Part shown: positions 1-9,639 of the stretch, one piece after another
Layout of the letters: each line of letters opens with the position of its first letter
How positions within the stretch are numbered: the stretch's first letter is position 1
Source: Seiridium cupressi
Taxonomy: Eukaryota > Ascomycota > Sordariomycetes > Amphisphaeriales > Sporocadaceae
NCBI GenBank assembly: GCA_036674765.1
Contig: JARVKI010000162.1
Coordinates: 1-55,562, forward strand
Reading direction: 5' to 3'
Length of the DNA: 55,562 nucleotides
Translations under genes and position numbers: made by a program
Notes under the pieces: generated by a model
The model's database searches: none
Seen by the model: only the letters and a program-made list of their open reading frames with translations
What the model was told of the DNA's origin: nothing

Positions 1-72
1 TTTATTTATTTTATTTATTTTATTTATTTTATTTATTTTATTTATTTTATTTATTTTATTTATTTTATTTAT
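1..72. repeat. 9-bp minisatellite (TTTATTTAT)n
   Basis: About eight uninterrupted copies of the unit TTTATTTAT start at base 1, so the array probably continues left of the window. It lies in the AT-rich block left of the gene island. No coding content. Confidence 0.9.
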
Positions 73-355
73 TTATATAATTTTTTAATTTAATAAACTT
101 TTTATTATAAAATATTAATTATTATAATTAAATTAATAAAAAACCTTTTTTTATAAAAATTATACTTATAATTTATTTTAATATATTAAATAAAATATTT
201 AAAATAAAAAATAAATAAATATAATTATTATTATAATTTATAAAAGTTATAAAAGTTATATTTTAAAATCATTTATAAAATATATAAATTTTAAAAAGCT
301 AGAATTAAACTTTAAGCTCCTATTTAAATACTTTAAGCTAATAGCTAGCGCTAGC
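60..355. repeat. RIP-degraded repeat flanking the gene island on the left
   Basis: Very AT-rich DNA. Bases about 60-215 read as the reverse complement of about 9640-9800, and bases about 215-355 match about 10565-10745 in direct orientation (shared block around ttaaaaagctagaattaaac and the following atttaaatactttaa). It is therefore another copy of the repeat right of the island. The junction with normal-composition DNA is sharp, at a gctagcgctagcgctag string (345-361). Confidence 0.65.
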
Positions 356-3004
356 GCTAGTCCGTAATAATCGCCTAGAACCTCTGAGTTGGATTGTAAC
401 TTGTACTGGTAGAGAAGAGGTATAATTTACAGTCTGCCGTCTTCGACGAACTCTGTGTCTGTCTGGGTTGAAAGGTGGAGGAATGAATCCCAAAAGATTG
501 GAAGGAGATTTTCCATTTGCATTATTGCACCACATTTACTTGGTTAGGCAAACGTCTGCGCATTATAAACAGCTTTCAAATCCCGTTACTTTACGATTAG
601 TTACCCACACTCACGTCAGATGATATGAAACTGTAAGTCCAGTGCTTAGTTACGTACACAGCCTCGATAAGAGCTCCTGACTACCACGAGTAATTCAAGG
701 ATGGTCTATAGGTATTTCCAACGGATTGAGTCAATTTAGGGATATACGAGGGTGGTGTTATAGCTTTCATTGGGTCCAAGGAAAATTACAGCAGCGATTT
801 ATTATAGTAAAAAGATAAGTGCCGTTGAATCAGCCTAGTATATAATAATACCCTAATGCGGGTTACATGTTATATAAGGCAAATCATATTATATATGGCC
901 AGCATTACAAGATTCCGATGTGGGTTCTACGTAAAGCTTAAAAATAGCCTCATCCCAGGCAAGATTATATTATATACTGTGGCAACGAACTACGCCCCAA
1001 ATTCCATATGACCGGTGTTGTGTCTCGATTACGTGTAAGTAGTGTAACGCAGTTAGAAATAGCCAGGACTTTTATCGGACATGGGAAGCTGCATAACACG
1101 TCATTTTCTGCACCTACTAAAATAACACATAAATAGAGGACCCATGATCCAAAAAGCACCATGTGTTCTTGCACTATTCGTTCGACGCTGGGGTACTAGA
1201 TCTAAGTTATAAAAATGTTTGAGAATAGTTGGGCTTCCTATAATTATAGACATAAGTGAAGCTGCTATCAGTGGACTTACGATTGGCTGCTAGACTAACT
1301 AGGTCGCCGGATCAGTATACAACCAACCAACTCTTCTTCGACCGCGATATCCACACCGTCGACCTTAGGTCGAGGCTACCAGGCATATCATAAAGCCCGA
1401 GCACCCGATAAGCCCACTCCTACAATGGGGAACATAAATAAATATCCTACGACGCGAAGAGTTGCTAAGCGGCTGTTTTGATCGATATATCGACCGCCAT
1501 TCTTCCCTCCGAGCCATCGTGTTGCCTAATCTCGTTAGGGAAACTGTCCCTAACTCTAGCTTGTTGATTTATCAATAAAACCTCATACTATGCTTCATAT
1601 ATAGCTTTTCGCTTTCCTGCGCTGCAGCTGGTGGCGCTGTTGGAATAATCATAGCAAAGCACAATCAATGACGGTCTCAACTGCTCAACGCATTAGCTAT
1701 ACCCTAATAGGGACTCCGGATCCCAGGCTTGATCGCCTCAATTCAGTATGTCTATGGTCGCTACTGTGGCTTGCGATTGTTATGGGGCTTTCGCCTTGTT
1801 CTATTATTCCGTGGCCCGGGGTCGACTCCGAAGCCGAGACTCTAAATTGACTGCACTTTCTACTAATCACCTAATTTCCATCCTTCCCCGTCGTCTTGGT
1901 GAACTTTCTTCTTTCCCCACCGGTAGAGTCGTTCAATCCCAGAACTGCTCGGCTCTGTAGCAGCCACCTTTTGTTTGTATACGTAGTAAGGATCTTCTCT
2001 GTGCTCCTTAGCCTCTTTCTGGTGGGCTTTTGCTTTGGATAACATTTCCGGATCTGGCGGGGACGGCCCTTGACCCCAGCCGGCTGCTTAAAGGGCCTGC
2101 TGGGGTTTGTCATCGTCAATCAGTGTGGTAGTGGTCGAGTATACAACTACCTCACGTTTAGGAGACGTATAACTAGATTGGGATGGTTGGCTCATGTTAT
2201 TGGTCTACTGTGATCTGACTATATATCTCGGCTCAATCGGTGTACGATAGAATTTAGTGATAAGAGTTCTCCACAATGGCAAGGCTAGAGCTATGTTTTA
2301 TCCCTGGCCCCAGTCAGAGCGCGGCGAGCGTACCGCCACGCTTCCAAAGAACAATTGCGGCGCAGCTCAACTTAAAAGCCAAATACAGTAGTGATCGCTA
2401 GGTCATTCCACATGGAAGGAAGTGCCCGGCGTTAGGATTCGAGAAGGATTGCACATGGATGACCCGAAGTTCCCGCCCTGGAGAGATCAAGCAACCCGAG
2501 CAAATACCAATATTACGGATTCCTCTTGCGATTACAACCAACAGTGTTGGTGCATGAAGCCGAAACCCTCCCTCGCATGATGTAACGCAGTCGTAGACGT
2601 CACTCGAAAAAGCTGAATGACGTATAATCATATCATCTTATACAGTGAGAGTGGTTAGGCGCAAAGGATAAACCTTTCACTAGATACAGGACGTTTCTAT
2701 TCCGGGAAAAGGACGATTACTGGGTTAAGATATGACTCTTGCATTGATATTATGCCTTATAAGAGCTTACCCCTTCGCTCGCGTATATTTAGTAATCGAG
2801 TTCTGGTCTCTTAGATGCCTGGCACCTGCCATTATACTACCCACATATACCCAAAATTAGGTAGTTAAAAGATTGAAAAAATGCGGGGTCTGCGGTATTC
2901 GGGCGTCTCTTTGTTAAGTTAATGCAGCTAATAGGTGATTTATTTTAAACCACTTAGTCCTTTTTACCCGCTTATAAGTATCCTTGTAAGGTTCCCATTC
3001 ATTG
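356..3004. other. Normal-composition DNA without a convincing gene
   Basis: Base composition is ordinary, but open frames are short, lack introns that join them, and show no domain I recognise. The least bad candidate is a minus-strand frame at 1863-2045 (residues include KAKAHQKEAKEHREDPYYVYKQ before a SSSG-ERL-RWG stretch). It is preceded in frame by a TAA that could be a mutated CAA, so it may be a gene remnant. Nothing else is supported. Confidence 0.5.
1863..2093 (-). pseudogene. Possible gene remnant, charged C-terminal fragment
   Basis: A minus-strand frame is open through SPPDPEMLSKAK, a Lys/Glu/His-rich helix-like stretch, YYVYKQKVAATEPSSSG and ERLYRWGKKKVH, ending at 1863. Upstream it meets TAA within 'CTT TAA GCA', a codon one C-to-T change away from CAA. 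The residue pattern is more protein-like than neighbouring frames, but I do not recognise a family and no start or intron is clear. It could be a chance frame. Confidence 0.2.
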
Positions 3005-3130
3005 TCGTGGTTATAACTATAATAAGTAAATATTTCTTTATTTAAATATATTTATTAAAAGTTAAGCAAAATAAAATTTATAGTATTTTTATCTTACCTG
3101 TTTTGTATAAAATTCATTTTATTTAAGACC
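3005..3130. other. Small AT-rich patch inside the gene island
   Basis: About 125 bp of strongly AT-rich sequence (for example tttatttaaatatatttatt) sits between two normal-composition stretches. It may be a short repeat remnant or a boundary element. No coding potential is seen. Confidence 0.5.
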
Positions 3131-3767
3131 GATCATATCTGTCTTATTGCGCAGTGCATTCCTTGGTGAACCTCAGACTATACATGTTGAGTAGGTCGCT
3201 CCTTGTACAAGGTGGAGAGGTCTTGTATGACTCATGAGAATTCAGTGCGGTACGATTACAAAGCTACACGGTGCAGGAATGCAGTTGCCTCGCAGGATAT
3301 AGATTAAATTCAGGGTTGAAAGCTGCGTGTTGCAAGTATTGATCTCACACGGTTCTCTTCGAGAGGAAGTGCCCGAGCAATATCCTCAATTCATGTGATC
3401 CCCGAGGTGTCAAGCTTAATCGCAAACTAGAATGTAGACTCATTGCCTAAAATTCCCCAAGTCATGCCCCTCAATATGATTATCTCTCACTTGAACTAAC
3501 TCCCCGGGCATTATACATCACAAGTCTTATTGTATGGAACAACGTTGTTATTTTCAGCTTATTATCGGAAAGCTAGCATACCCATTAAAACAACAAGAGA
3601 ATATCGATAAACCCAGCGTGCGTGAACCTGGCCATGAGGGCACACATTTCCAGAAGTGAATGGTCGTGGTGTCGTGAATAATGTCGCAAAGGCTGGGCTC
3701 GATGGGCTGAGAATCATAGCAATACCGGCCTCAGATACCAGCAAAGCCGCGACAGACAACCTTCAAC
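3131..3767. other. Intergenic DNA downstream of the CHRD gene
   Basis: No supported gene. This contains the 3' flank of the minus-strand CHRD gene. I did not find a clear AATAAA-type signal in the expected orientation. Confidence 0.5.
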
Positions 3768-4809
3768 CTAAGCCAATTGTCCTCTGACAGCTCCAGGCAC
3801 TGCGCGGCTGGAGTGGACATCGGTGAAGAAACCACTGGGGTTTGCTTCGATCTGTCTGACGTGGAACCCAAAGCCTGAGTCGATTCCATTTGCTAGCAGT
3901 CCAGTCGTAAATGGCCCATTCATGCAGCCAATGCTGATTCTCTTGTTCAGAACATTGCTCGAGTCATACAGGACTGGGTTGGGGAATACAATGCGCGGCG
4001 GGCCATTGGAGTATCTGTAAGCTTCATGGAGGTGAGTCGCCGTATTGGCAAGCGACTGGTACTGGCCATAGAATCCGGTAAGCTCAATCTTGTAGCAGAT
4101 TGTGTTGGAGGCGGAGATAATGCCGAGTGTGTATCTGCCTCTGGAACCTGGAAGACCACCAGTAAAGGTCGTGGCAGCCCCGGTACCGTTTACGACTTGT
4201 CCAGGGGTTGCTGCAACGACGTAAGACGAGCTGAAGATGGAGAAGGCGCTGTCCCACTGGGCGAGGCCCTTGTTGCCGTAGTTGACTTGGTTCCAGTCAA
4301 TCTTGTTGTATGGAACCGTGCTGAAGTCCACCTGTGACCAGTCGACTTGATTATAGTCAAACGTCTGGAAGTTGACACTGTTCCAGTTAAAGGAGCCCCA
4401 GTTCGAGGAGCCGCCAGAACCGCCATTGCCTCCGCCCTTGCCTCCACCCTGGCCTCCACCCTGGCCTCCACCCTGGCCTCCGCCATGGCCTCCACCCTGG
4501 CCTCCGCCCTTGCCCCCTTCATTCCCTCCTCCGTTGCCTCCTCCATGACTACTACGTACGAAAATGTGTCAGTAGTTACTTTTTCAAATGAGATGTGAGT
4601 TGGAAGAGTTATGTCTGAAGAGTAAGTGCTCTAACAAGTCCAGCTGGGGGCTTTGAGCTCCCTAGACGTTCAGAAAAGGGTTGGGACATCCCCCGAACGA
4701 CGTACCCTCCGTTGCCTCCCCCGTTCCCTCCTCCATGCCCACCCTGTGGGGCGGCAGAGACGCTTGAGACCAAAATGGCCATGGCGGAGACAATGACAGC
4801 GAACTTCAT
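3768..4809 (-). CDS. Secreted glycine-rich CHRD-domain protein, two exons
   Basis: Exons are 4809-4706 and 4551-3768. The 154-bp intron (4705-4552) has donor GTACGT and acceptor ACGTAG; joining restores one frame of 295 residues. Residues 1-19 (MKFAVIVSAMAILVSSVSA) look like a signal peptide. Residues about 22-82 are Gly-rich with a GGGX repeat (X = Q, H, K or N). Residues 85-125 form an aromatic repeat of the type D(Y/W)(N/S)QV. The C-terminal part carries hallmarks of fungal CHRD proteins: THLHEA, GPPRIVFPNP, GCMNGPFTTG, QIEANPSGFF and the terminal GAVRGQL. This points to an extracellular or wall-associated protein; CHRD biochemistry in fungi is not established. The start is chosen because the signal peptide follows directly. 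No frame damage is visible, so it escaped RIP although repeats lie a few kb away. Confidence 0.88.
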
Positions 4810-4936
4810 CGTGATATTGTAAGGGGATAAAAAGTGCAGGATAGTCTGATTGAAAGGAGAGTGATGTATGTCCCCGGCTGTGAGATGGTTGATGGACTGG
4901 GGGTTTCGATAGCAATGTCGAGGTGCTTCGTGGACA

Positions 4937-4943
4937 TACTTAT
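4937..4943 (-). promoter_or_regulatory. Possible TATA element of the CHRD gene
   Basis: On the minus strand TATAAGT lies about 130 bp upstream of the chosen ATG (4809), a reasonable distance for a fungal core promoter. Position and sequence are the only evidence. Confidence 0.35.
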
Positions 4944-5497
4944 AGCATTATACAGGGCATGTTCACGCTACACGCAGGACGACTCCTATCTAGGTCTGCA
5001 GTCATAGGCTGCCGATGCGCCCAAGGCAAGTTTGTGAACAAGTCGAAGGTGCCGCCGGCATGGTCAAGTGCCGTACCAATGAATGAGATGAAGTCGTGAT
5101 AAGGGTTTGTCTAGCTCGCCTTGATTGAATTAGAGTTAAAGCGCCACCCAATAGTTGTTGAGCCACGGAGCGCTAAGCGTAGCCGTTATAGAGCTGGCTT
5201 CCCCTTTCGGTATTGCCGAGCAGACCACGTGAGACCTAGCCTTATGACAAGCAAAATGTGTCTGAACCTACCGAGAGGTTCTTTCTAGTCGGCTTGATAG
5301 TATAGAGCACTTGAGAGCTCGCAGCCACCAGAAGCAAGCCCATGGCTAAGCCGTCCGGGGGCTCTCTTCTTGCCGGCAGTGCAACAGGGGATAATGAGAT
5401 CCCGCTCCACTTCAAGGTGGGCAGATGTTCAAAGCACTCAGGGTCTCGACCCATATGTCTGAGACCGATTTTAAGGTTAAAAAAATTTAATTCAAGG

Positions 5498-6123
5498 TTA
5501 AAACCTGGCCAGGGAGCCGGTTCGATGGATGAGATAAATAATCTGGGGGGGTTGCCCAGTGCCGATTGGCCCGGCTGGTGGCCATTCCGGAACGTTGATT
5601 CTCCAGTGCATGTCGCTGACGATGCCAAGGGACGGACAGAAAGGGGCATTCCACACAAAGTACAGACTTCCCGTGCTTATGGCGGCAACTGTAGCATGGA
5701 AAGAGCAAATTACTTTGGGATGATGAACTGATACCGGACAAGACTGGAGGCTCGGTCGACATGGCGCGAGCTACAGAGGGGTAGTCCCTTTTTTCCCCTT
5801 GGAAGAGGTACCTGTTGCTTGAACCACCCGTCCTTGTTTCCAGATATGGGTATTCTTCCTTGCCCCGTAGCATCAATAGCGACTCCTGTCACGGATACGT
5901 GAGTCTCATTGCGCCACCACTGGCTACTTTGCCCTTGGAAACACTTATGTAGACGTTACGACCAAGAAGATTTTCGTAAGCGGCACAGTAGTTCTGCACC
6001 GCCCGCCATTTCGGCTTGCAGGATACACGATTGGTGTTGATTGCGATCCTGGATGGGCGGTGACCCCAATTGTTGGTGCGCCAGATCCGTGCGGCCAAGG
6101 AATATTGCTGAGCGGTGACTGTT
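5498..6123 (-). CDS. Unrecognised spliced gene, 5' end not identified
   Basis: Three blocks join in one frame: 6123-5899, 5811-5735 and 5688-5498 (stop TAA at 5500-5498). Proposed introns are 5898-5812 (87 bp, GTATCC...CAACAG) and 5734-5689 (46 bp, GTATCA...CTACAG). The joined frame gives about 164 residues with only three Cys, and stretches such as AQQYSLAARIWRTNNWG, YCAAYENLLGRNVYISVSKG and LYFVWNAPFCPSLG read like a folded protein. No family is recognised. The first block has no ATG in frame: upstream it reaches a TAA, so it either starts at a splice acceptor (GGACAG, 6129-6124) with an unseen first exon or is 5'-truncated. If an unspliced frame is followed instead, it stops at 5889. The model rests on splice logic alone and could be a decayed gene. 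Confidence 0.42.
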
Positions 6124-7171
6124 CTGTCCAGCAATGACGCTCGGAACAAGCCAGGGTACCATATAACGAATTATAGGGTTTTAAGAGATGATAGAGCGCT
6201 GCCTAACACCAACACGCATGATTACGATGGAGCACCTTCGCAAGGCGCTAGCACTCACGGCCAGCATCTGCGGATTATTCTAACCTATGAAGTGGACAGA
6301 ATACTGTTCTTGCTGCTTGATAAGATCGTTGGTCACAAAATCCTTGACTCCCGCAGCGTTAAGCGCCCGCAGACGCCAATGATTGGATGGCTTTCCTCTG
6401 CGCCACGCATCTGCAGTAGCTGGATCCGGTAACATTCTCCATGAGGCGCAGCACAGTTTTTGCAGCAACGAACTCGCCTCCCTGGTCAGCGATTCTGACT
6501 CGAAATAGTCGAAACATTCGAAGGGTAGAACATTCGGTAGCCAATGTACGGTCACTTAACAGCGTGTTATCCATGCTGTAACGGTTTCCCTGGGATTCCT
6601 TGAATCTTCAGGAGTCGAGTGTCCAATGACCCTGCAGGATTTATGATTCGTATCTTGGGGACTTTCTGGCGTGGTCAAACCGTTGGAGTGCATGGTAGTT
6701 GTTCCTTGTCTACTAGTTAGCCCATGGAGCTGTGCTTGTTGCAAGGATGTACTACTCCTCATACCTGGGCCAGACAACGGGCGATCGAGCCACGCTAGCA
6801 AGTTCAATAGCACACAGTATAAATACATGTTACTATTCGACCCAAATATACCAAGCCTGCGTATAGGCATCTTTGACTTTGAACCTGAGGCAGGGAGATT
6901 CGGGGTTTACAAATAGAGAGGTTTTCCCCTTTGATTAAGCGTCGATCCCGCGACCTCAGAGGTTTCCAGGTGTGATAATGTGCGACCTACTGTTTTGTTC
7001 TACATGGATCATATCTATCTCTCCCTATGGTAACAATAAAGTTAATATCACCCACATCCAGGCTGCAGGCCCCACCAAACATGATCATATCAGAGTTGAG
7101 GTTAGCGCTTAGATCATTCCAACGCTTAGGATGTATATGATCAATGCGCCTGGTGCGTATGTCTAACGTAT
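6124..7171. other. Intergenic region with weak remnants
   Basis: No supported complete gene. A minus-strand frame around 6290-6420 reads AWRRGKPSNHWRLRALNAAG, which looks like part of an old protein but has no recognisable family. A tRNA-like stretch lies at about 6930-6985. The remainder shows nothing. Confidence 0.4.
6930..6985 (-). repeat. tRNA-like or SINE-like fragment
   Basis: The minus strand contains GAGGTCGCGGGATCGACGC, close to the usual tRNA T-arm/B-box pattern (GGTTCGANTCC). About 25 bp upstream is CATTATCACACCTGG, resembling a D-arm/A-box region. A full cloverleaf could not be drawn, so it is more likely a tRNA-derived repeat or tRNA pseudogene than a working tRNA. Confidence 0.3.
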
Positions 7172-7177
7172 TATAAA
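7172..7177 (+). promoter_or_regulatory. Probable TATA box of the terpene cyclase gene
   Basis: TATAAA lies about 90 bp upstream of the ATG at 7268, in an otherwise non-TATA context. This is the normal spacing for a fungal core promoter. Confidence 0.45.
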
Positions 7178-7267
7178 GTGGCCAAGTCGCGCAGGAAATT
7201 GTGGTCACTACACGAGTAACTCGGACCACTACCAATTTACTCTGAGTTTTTCAACACGACCAAAGTG

Positions 7268-8364
7268 ATGCGTGTTTCGTCAGAACAGGTCATCGGAACC
7301 CCTGATGATACTGGATCGGACCTTTCCATGCTGCTTTCACAATTCATCCAGGACGTTGGTTACAAGGGGGCTCCCAACTCATACGACAAAGCCCTTTTCG
7401 AAGCTATGGTAAAGAGGGCTGGCCAAATAGGAATTCCCATTACCCCCAACTCCAAATCTTGGCATTTGTTTAAATATGAGTATACCTACCCATGCGTGCG
7501 TTCTCTCCGATATCTCACACGAGACAAGCGTGGTGCTGACAGATGAAAGGTGTGCTTTCCGGACTTCCCTCTTGACGTAAAAGTCTACGTGGGCCTATAT
7601 TCGTGGATCGGCCTCTTCATCGACGACGAGGGACATACAAAGGAAGTGGAAGAGTTCCAGAGGCGATTTACTGCCGGCGAGGAGCAGCCGACACTCGTCC
7701 TCCGTGCTTGGGCAGACATCATAAACGAGTGCTACTCGTACTATGACCCACTTTCTGCTAACCTCATCGTCACTTCCTCACTCTACTTTACCACAATGAC
7801 CAATCTGGACCATCGAAAGGAATTCCAAGGGCGCCTTCCAGCTAAGCACGCCCAAGACTACCCCCTTTACATCCGGGACCGGAGTGGTATAGGCGAAGCG
7901 TTTGCTTTGTTTACCTTCCCCAAAGCTCAGTTTCCAGACCTGTCGAAATACCTCGAGGCAGTTCCGAATATGATTGCCTACATAGGTTTCACTAACTACA
8001 TCCTCTCGTGAGTCCATTCAGGGCTGCGGTCAGTAATTAATGACCATGCTAATCAAATATTATGTCTAGATTCTACAAGGAAGAGAAAGCAGGAGAAATG
8101 GACAATTATGTTCGCACAATGTCCATGTACGAAAGCAAAGAACCTATCCTCGTGCTCAAGGATTTGGCTACCAAGGTCTTCGTTGCATTGGACCGCATCC
8201 GGTCTATTATGAATGGGAAGGCGGAATATGCTAACGCCTGTGATAAACATGAGAAAGGCTACGTGGCTTTCCACACCCTCAGTCGGCGTTACAAGCTCTA
8301 TGAAATAGGCCTCGGGGAGGAATTCGTTGGTGATGAGCTGGATTGGACCTTTAGTAGGAAATAG
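7268..8364 (+). CDS. Trichodiene synthase-like class I sesquiterpene cyclase
   Basis: Exons 7268-7495, 7550-8007 and 8070-8364 give 326 residues. Intron 1 (54 bp) has GTGCGT, branch GCTGAC and acceptor AAAG; intron 2 (62 bp) has GTGAGT, branch GCTAAT and TCTAG. The Asp-rich metal site is IDDEG with Asp101-Asp102. The second metal site NYILSFYKE, created across intron 2, has Asn225, Ser229 and Glu233, the same numbering as in Fusarium trichodiene synthase; Lys232 also matches. The RY pair near the C-terminus is Arg302-Tyr303, and a RDRSG motif lies at 185-189. Members cyclise farnesyl diphosphate to a sesquiterpene in the cytosol; the product here cannot be predicted. It is slightly shorter than trichodiene synthase (about 374). 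The matching numbering supports the ATG at 7268. No P450, transferase or regulator lies beside it, so no cluster is visible. All catalytic residues are present: apparently intact. Confidence 0.92.
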
Positions 8365-8372
8365 TGTCTTAC

Positions 8373-8378
8373 AATAAA
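8373..8378 (+). terminator. Poly(A) signal of the terpene cyclase gene
   Basis: AATAAA starts 9 bp after the stop codon TAG (8362-8364) and sits in acaataaaaaagg. This is the canonical eukaryotic polyadenylation signal, although unusually close to the stop. Confidence 0.45.
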
Positions 8379-9108
8379 AAAGGGTGTACCTTTCACCGAC
8401 ATATATAGTCTGTGTCAGTATCTACTGGTCGGATCAATACACGCATGTACCGGCCACTGCAGTCAACGCGGGCACCCCTCTCCTGCGGGGAACCCAACAA
8501 GTATATCGCTTGTTCACGGGCGCACAGGAGGCTGGTTGGTCCGGAGTCACGTTATCGTAGCGAACCACTCTGTCGGGACCAACAGGAGACTATGAAGCAG
8601 GGGCCCGGTATGCAAGCACACCATCCGCCAATGAAGGACCATGAATAAAGAAGGGCGCAACGCTTCCAGCGGACTTGGATATCCATAACTCCATGGATTC
8701 CGACCACTCCCCTGGCTTCCTCGTCACGACCAAGATCACATGAGTCAACCAACATGCCATTACTGGCCTAGATCTTTGTGTTCCTATGAGGAAATGCGAT
8801 TTTTTCATATTTCGGGCAAATGCTTATTTGGCATGATTGAGCCTTGAGAGAAGAGGGCAAAGAAGAGCAGAAGAAAATGGATGAGCAACCAAGGGTGTGT
8901 GGGACACAACCCAGGACAGTTATCTCAGGGCGTTGCTGCGATATCTGCCTGTAGTAAACAGCCCCACCAGCCCGTCGGCATCCTGGTGTCCTGGCCTCCC
9001 TGCTCTGCGGGTCCTGGCATTGCATACGTACCTCATACTGGCTATATCAGAATATACCCAGTTCAGTCGCAGGTGCCGGGGGGGGACTGAGTACGGTCCA
9101 GGGCCGAC
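8379..9108. other. Intergenic DNA, no supported gene
   Basis: Ordinary composition. Several frames of 60-85 codons are open on both strands, but none has a start context, splice partners or a recognisable domain. Confidence 0.5.
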
Positions 9109-9115
9109 ATATAAA
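9109..9115 (+). promoter_or_regulatory. Possible TATA box
   Basis: TATAAAT stands about 190 bp upstream of the Cys-rich exon at 9301. It could serve that gene if a short first exon lies between 9140 and 9265. Confidence 0.25.
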
Positions 9116-9300
9116 TGAGGGGCCGGTGACGACAGGACATAACTATTCCCTGGTTCTACCTTGTTGCATTTGATGCAACTGGTGCAGGCTTATGCCTGAT
9201 TCACATCTATTCGACACATGTCTGACCATCGAAACCCTTTGCTTTGTGCACATCTCGCCATTTTGTACCTGTCCCATTGACTATGTGTTTTTATGACTAG

Positions 9301-9549
9301 ACCCTCTGGGCTTGTGGCTTTTGGAGGCGGGGCCTATTCTGCTTTCGGTGTAACAAGCAGTGTCGCACTGGGAAGACCTGTCGCATGGAATTCGTCTGGT
9401 CTACAGACGAAAAGGAAGTTGCCTGCATTACCTGTCAAGATATACACAGCAAAGAGCGCCGAATTTCGAAGATAACGGGAAATCAAGAGATGGAAAGCGG
9501 AAGGGAACCGCACAGTTACGATCGGGAGAACCGGGGCGGATACCAGTAA
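9301..9549 (+). CDS. Cys-rich terminal exon, upstream exon(s) unresolved
   Basis: The frame opens right after a plausible splice acceptor (tgtgtttttatgactag, ending at 9300) and runs 82 codons to TAA at 9547-9549. It reads through FCFRCNKQCRTGKTCRM, then VACITCQD, and ends in a charged tail, giving a C-x2-C-x3-C-x5-C...C-x2-C pattern. This could be a small zinc-binding domain or part of a small Cys-rich protein; no family is recognised. There is no in-frame ATG at the 5' side. Short ATG-led pieces upstream (9172, 9219) do not join it in the right phase with a good donor. The stop codon is followed immediately by AT-rich repeat DNA, so the natural 3' end may have been replaced by the repeat. 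Confidence 0.35.
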   Translation, partial: TLWACGFWRRGLFCFRCNKQCRTGKTCRMEFVWSTDEKEVACITCQDIHSKERRISKITGNQEMESGREPHSYDRENRGGYQ

Positions 9550-9639
9550 AATATACGATAATTTAATACGGCTTTACGGGTAATATTAAAAGATTTAATA
9601 TATATTCGACGGGAATTATATACCGGTTAATATTAAAAA

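Noticed and set aside
338..535. 65-codon minus-strand open frame at the left edge of the island
   Set aside because: Arg/Ser/Pro-rich low-information sequence crossing the repeat junction; no domain, intron or homologous pattern recognised.
965..1174. 69-codon minus-strand frame with a hydrophobic start
   Set aside because: The N-terminus faintly resembles a signal peptide, but the remainder has no coherent pattern and no splice partner; likely chance.
2398..2631. 77-codon minus-strand frame with several Cys
   Set aside because: No signal peptide, no recognisable family, and isolated in gene-poor DNA. Cannot be separated from a random open frame.
4026..4598. Plus-strand frames of 83-103 codons opposite the CHRD gene
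   Set aside because: They are reverse-strand images of the Gly-rich and CHRD coding exons, with Ala/Ser/Thr-rich repeats that mirror the GGGX array.
5242..5658. 138-codon minus-strand frame overlapping the third exon of the unrecognised gene, and the 129-codon plus-strand frame opposite it
   Set aside because: The longest frames here, but low in recognisable pattern. The spliced frame ending at 5498 gives a more protein-like residue order with proper introns.
8412..8808. Overlapping open frames on both strands downstream of the cyclase
   Set aside because: No start context, domain or splice logic; frames on opposite strands cover the same bases.
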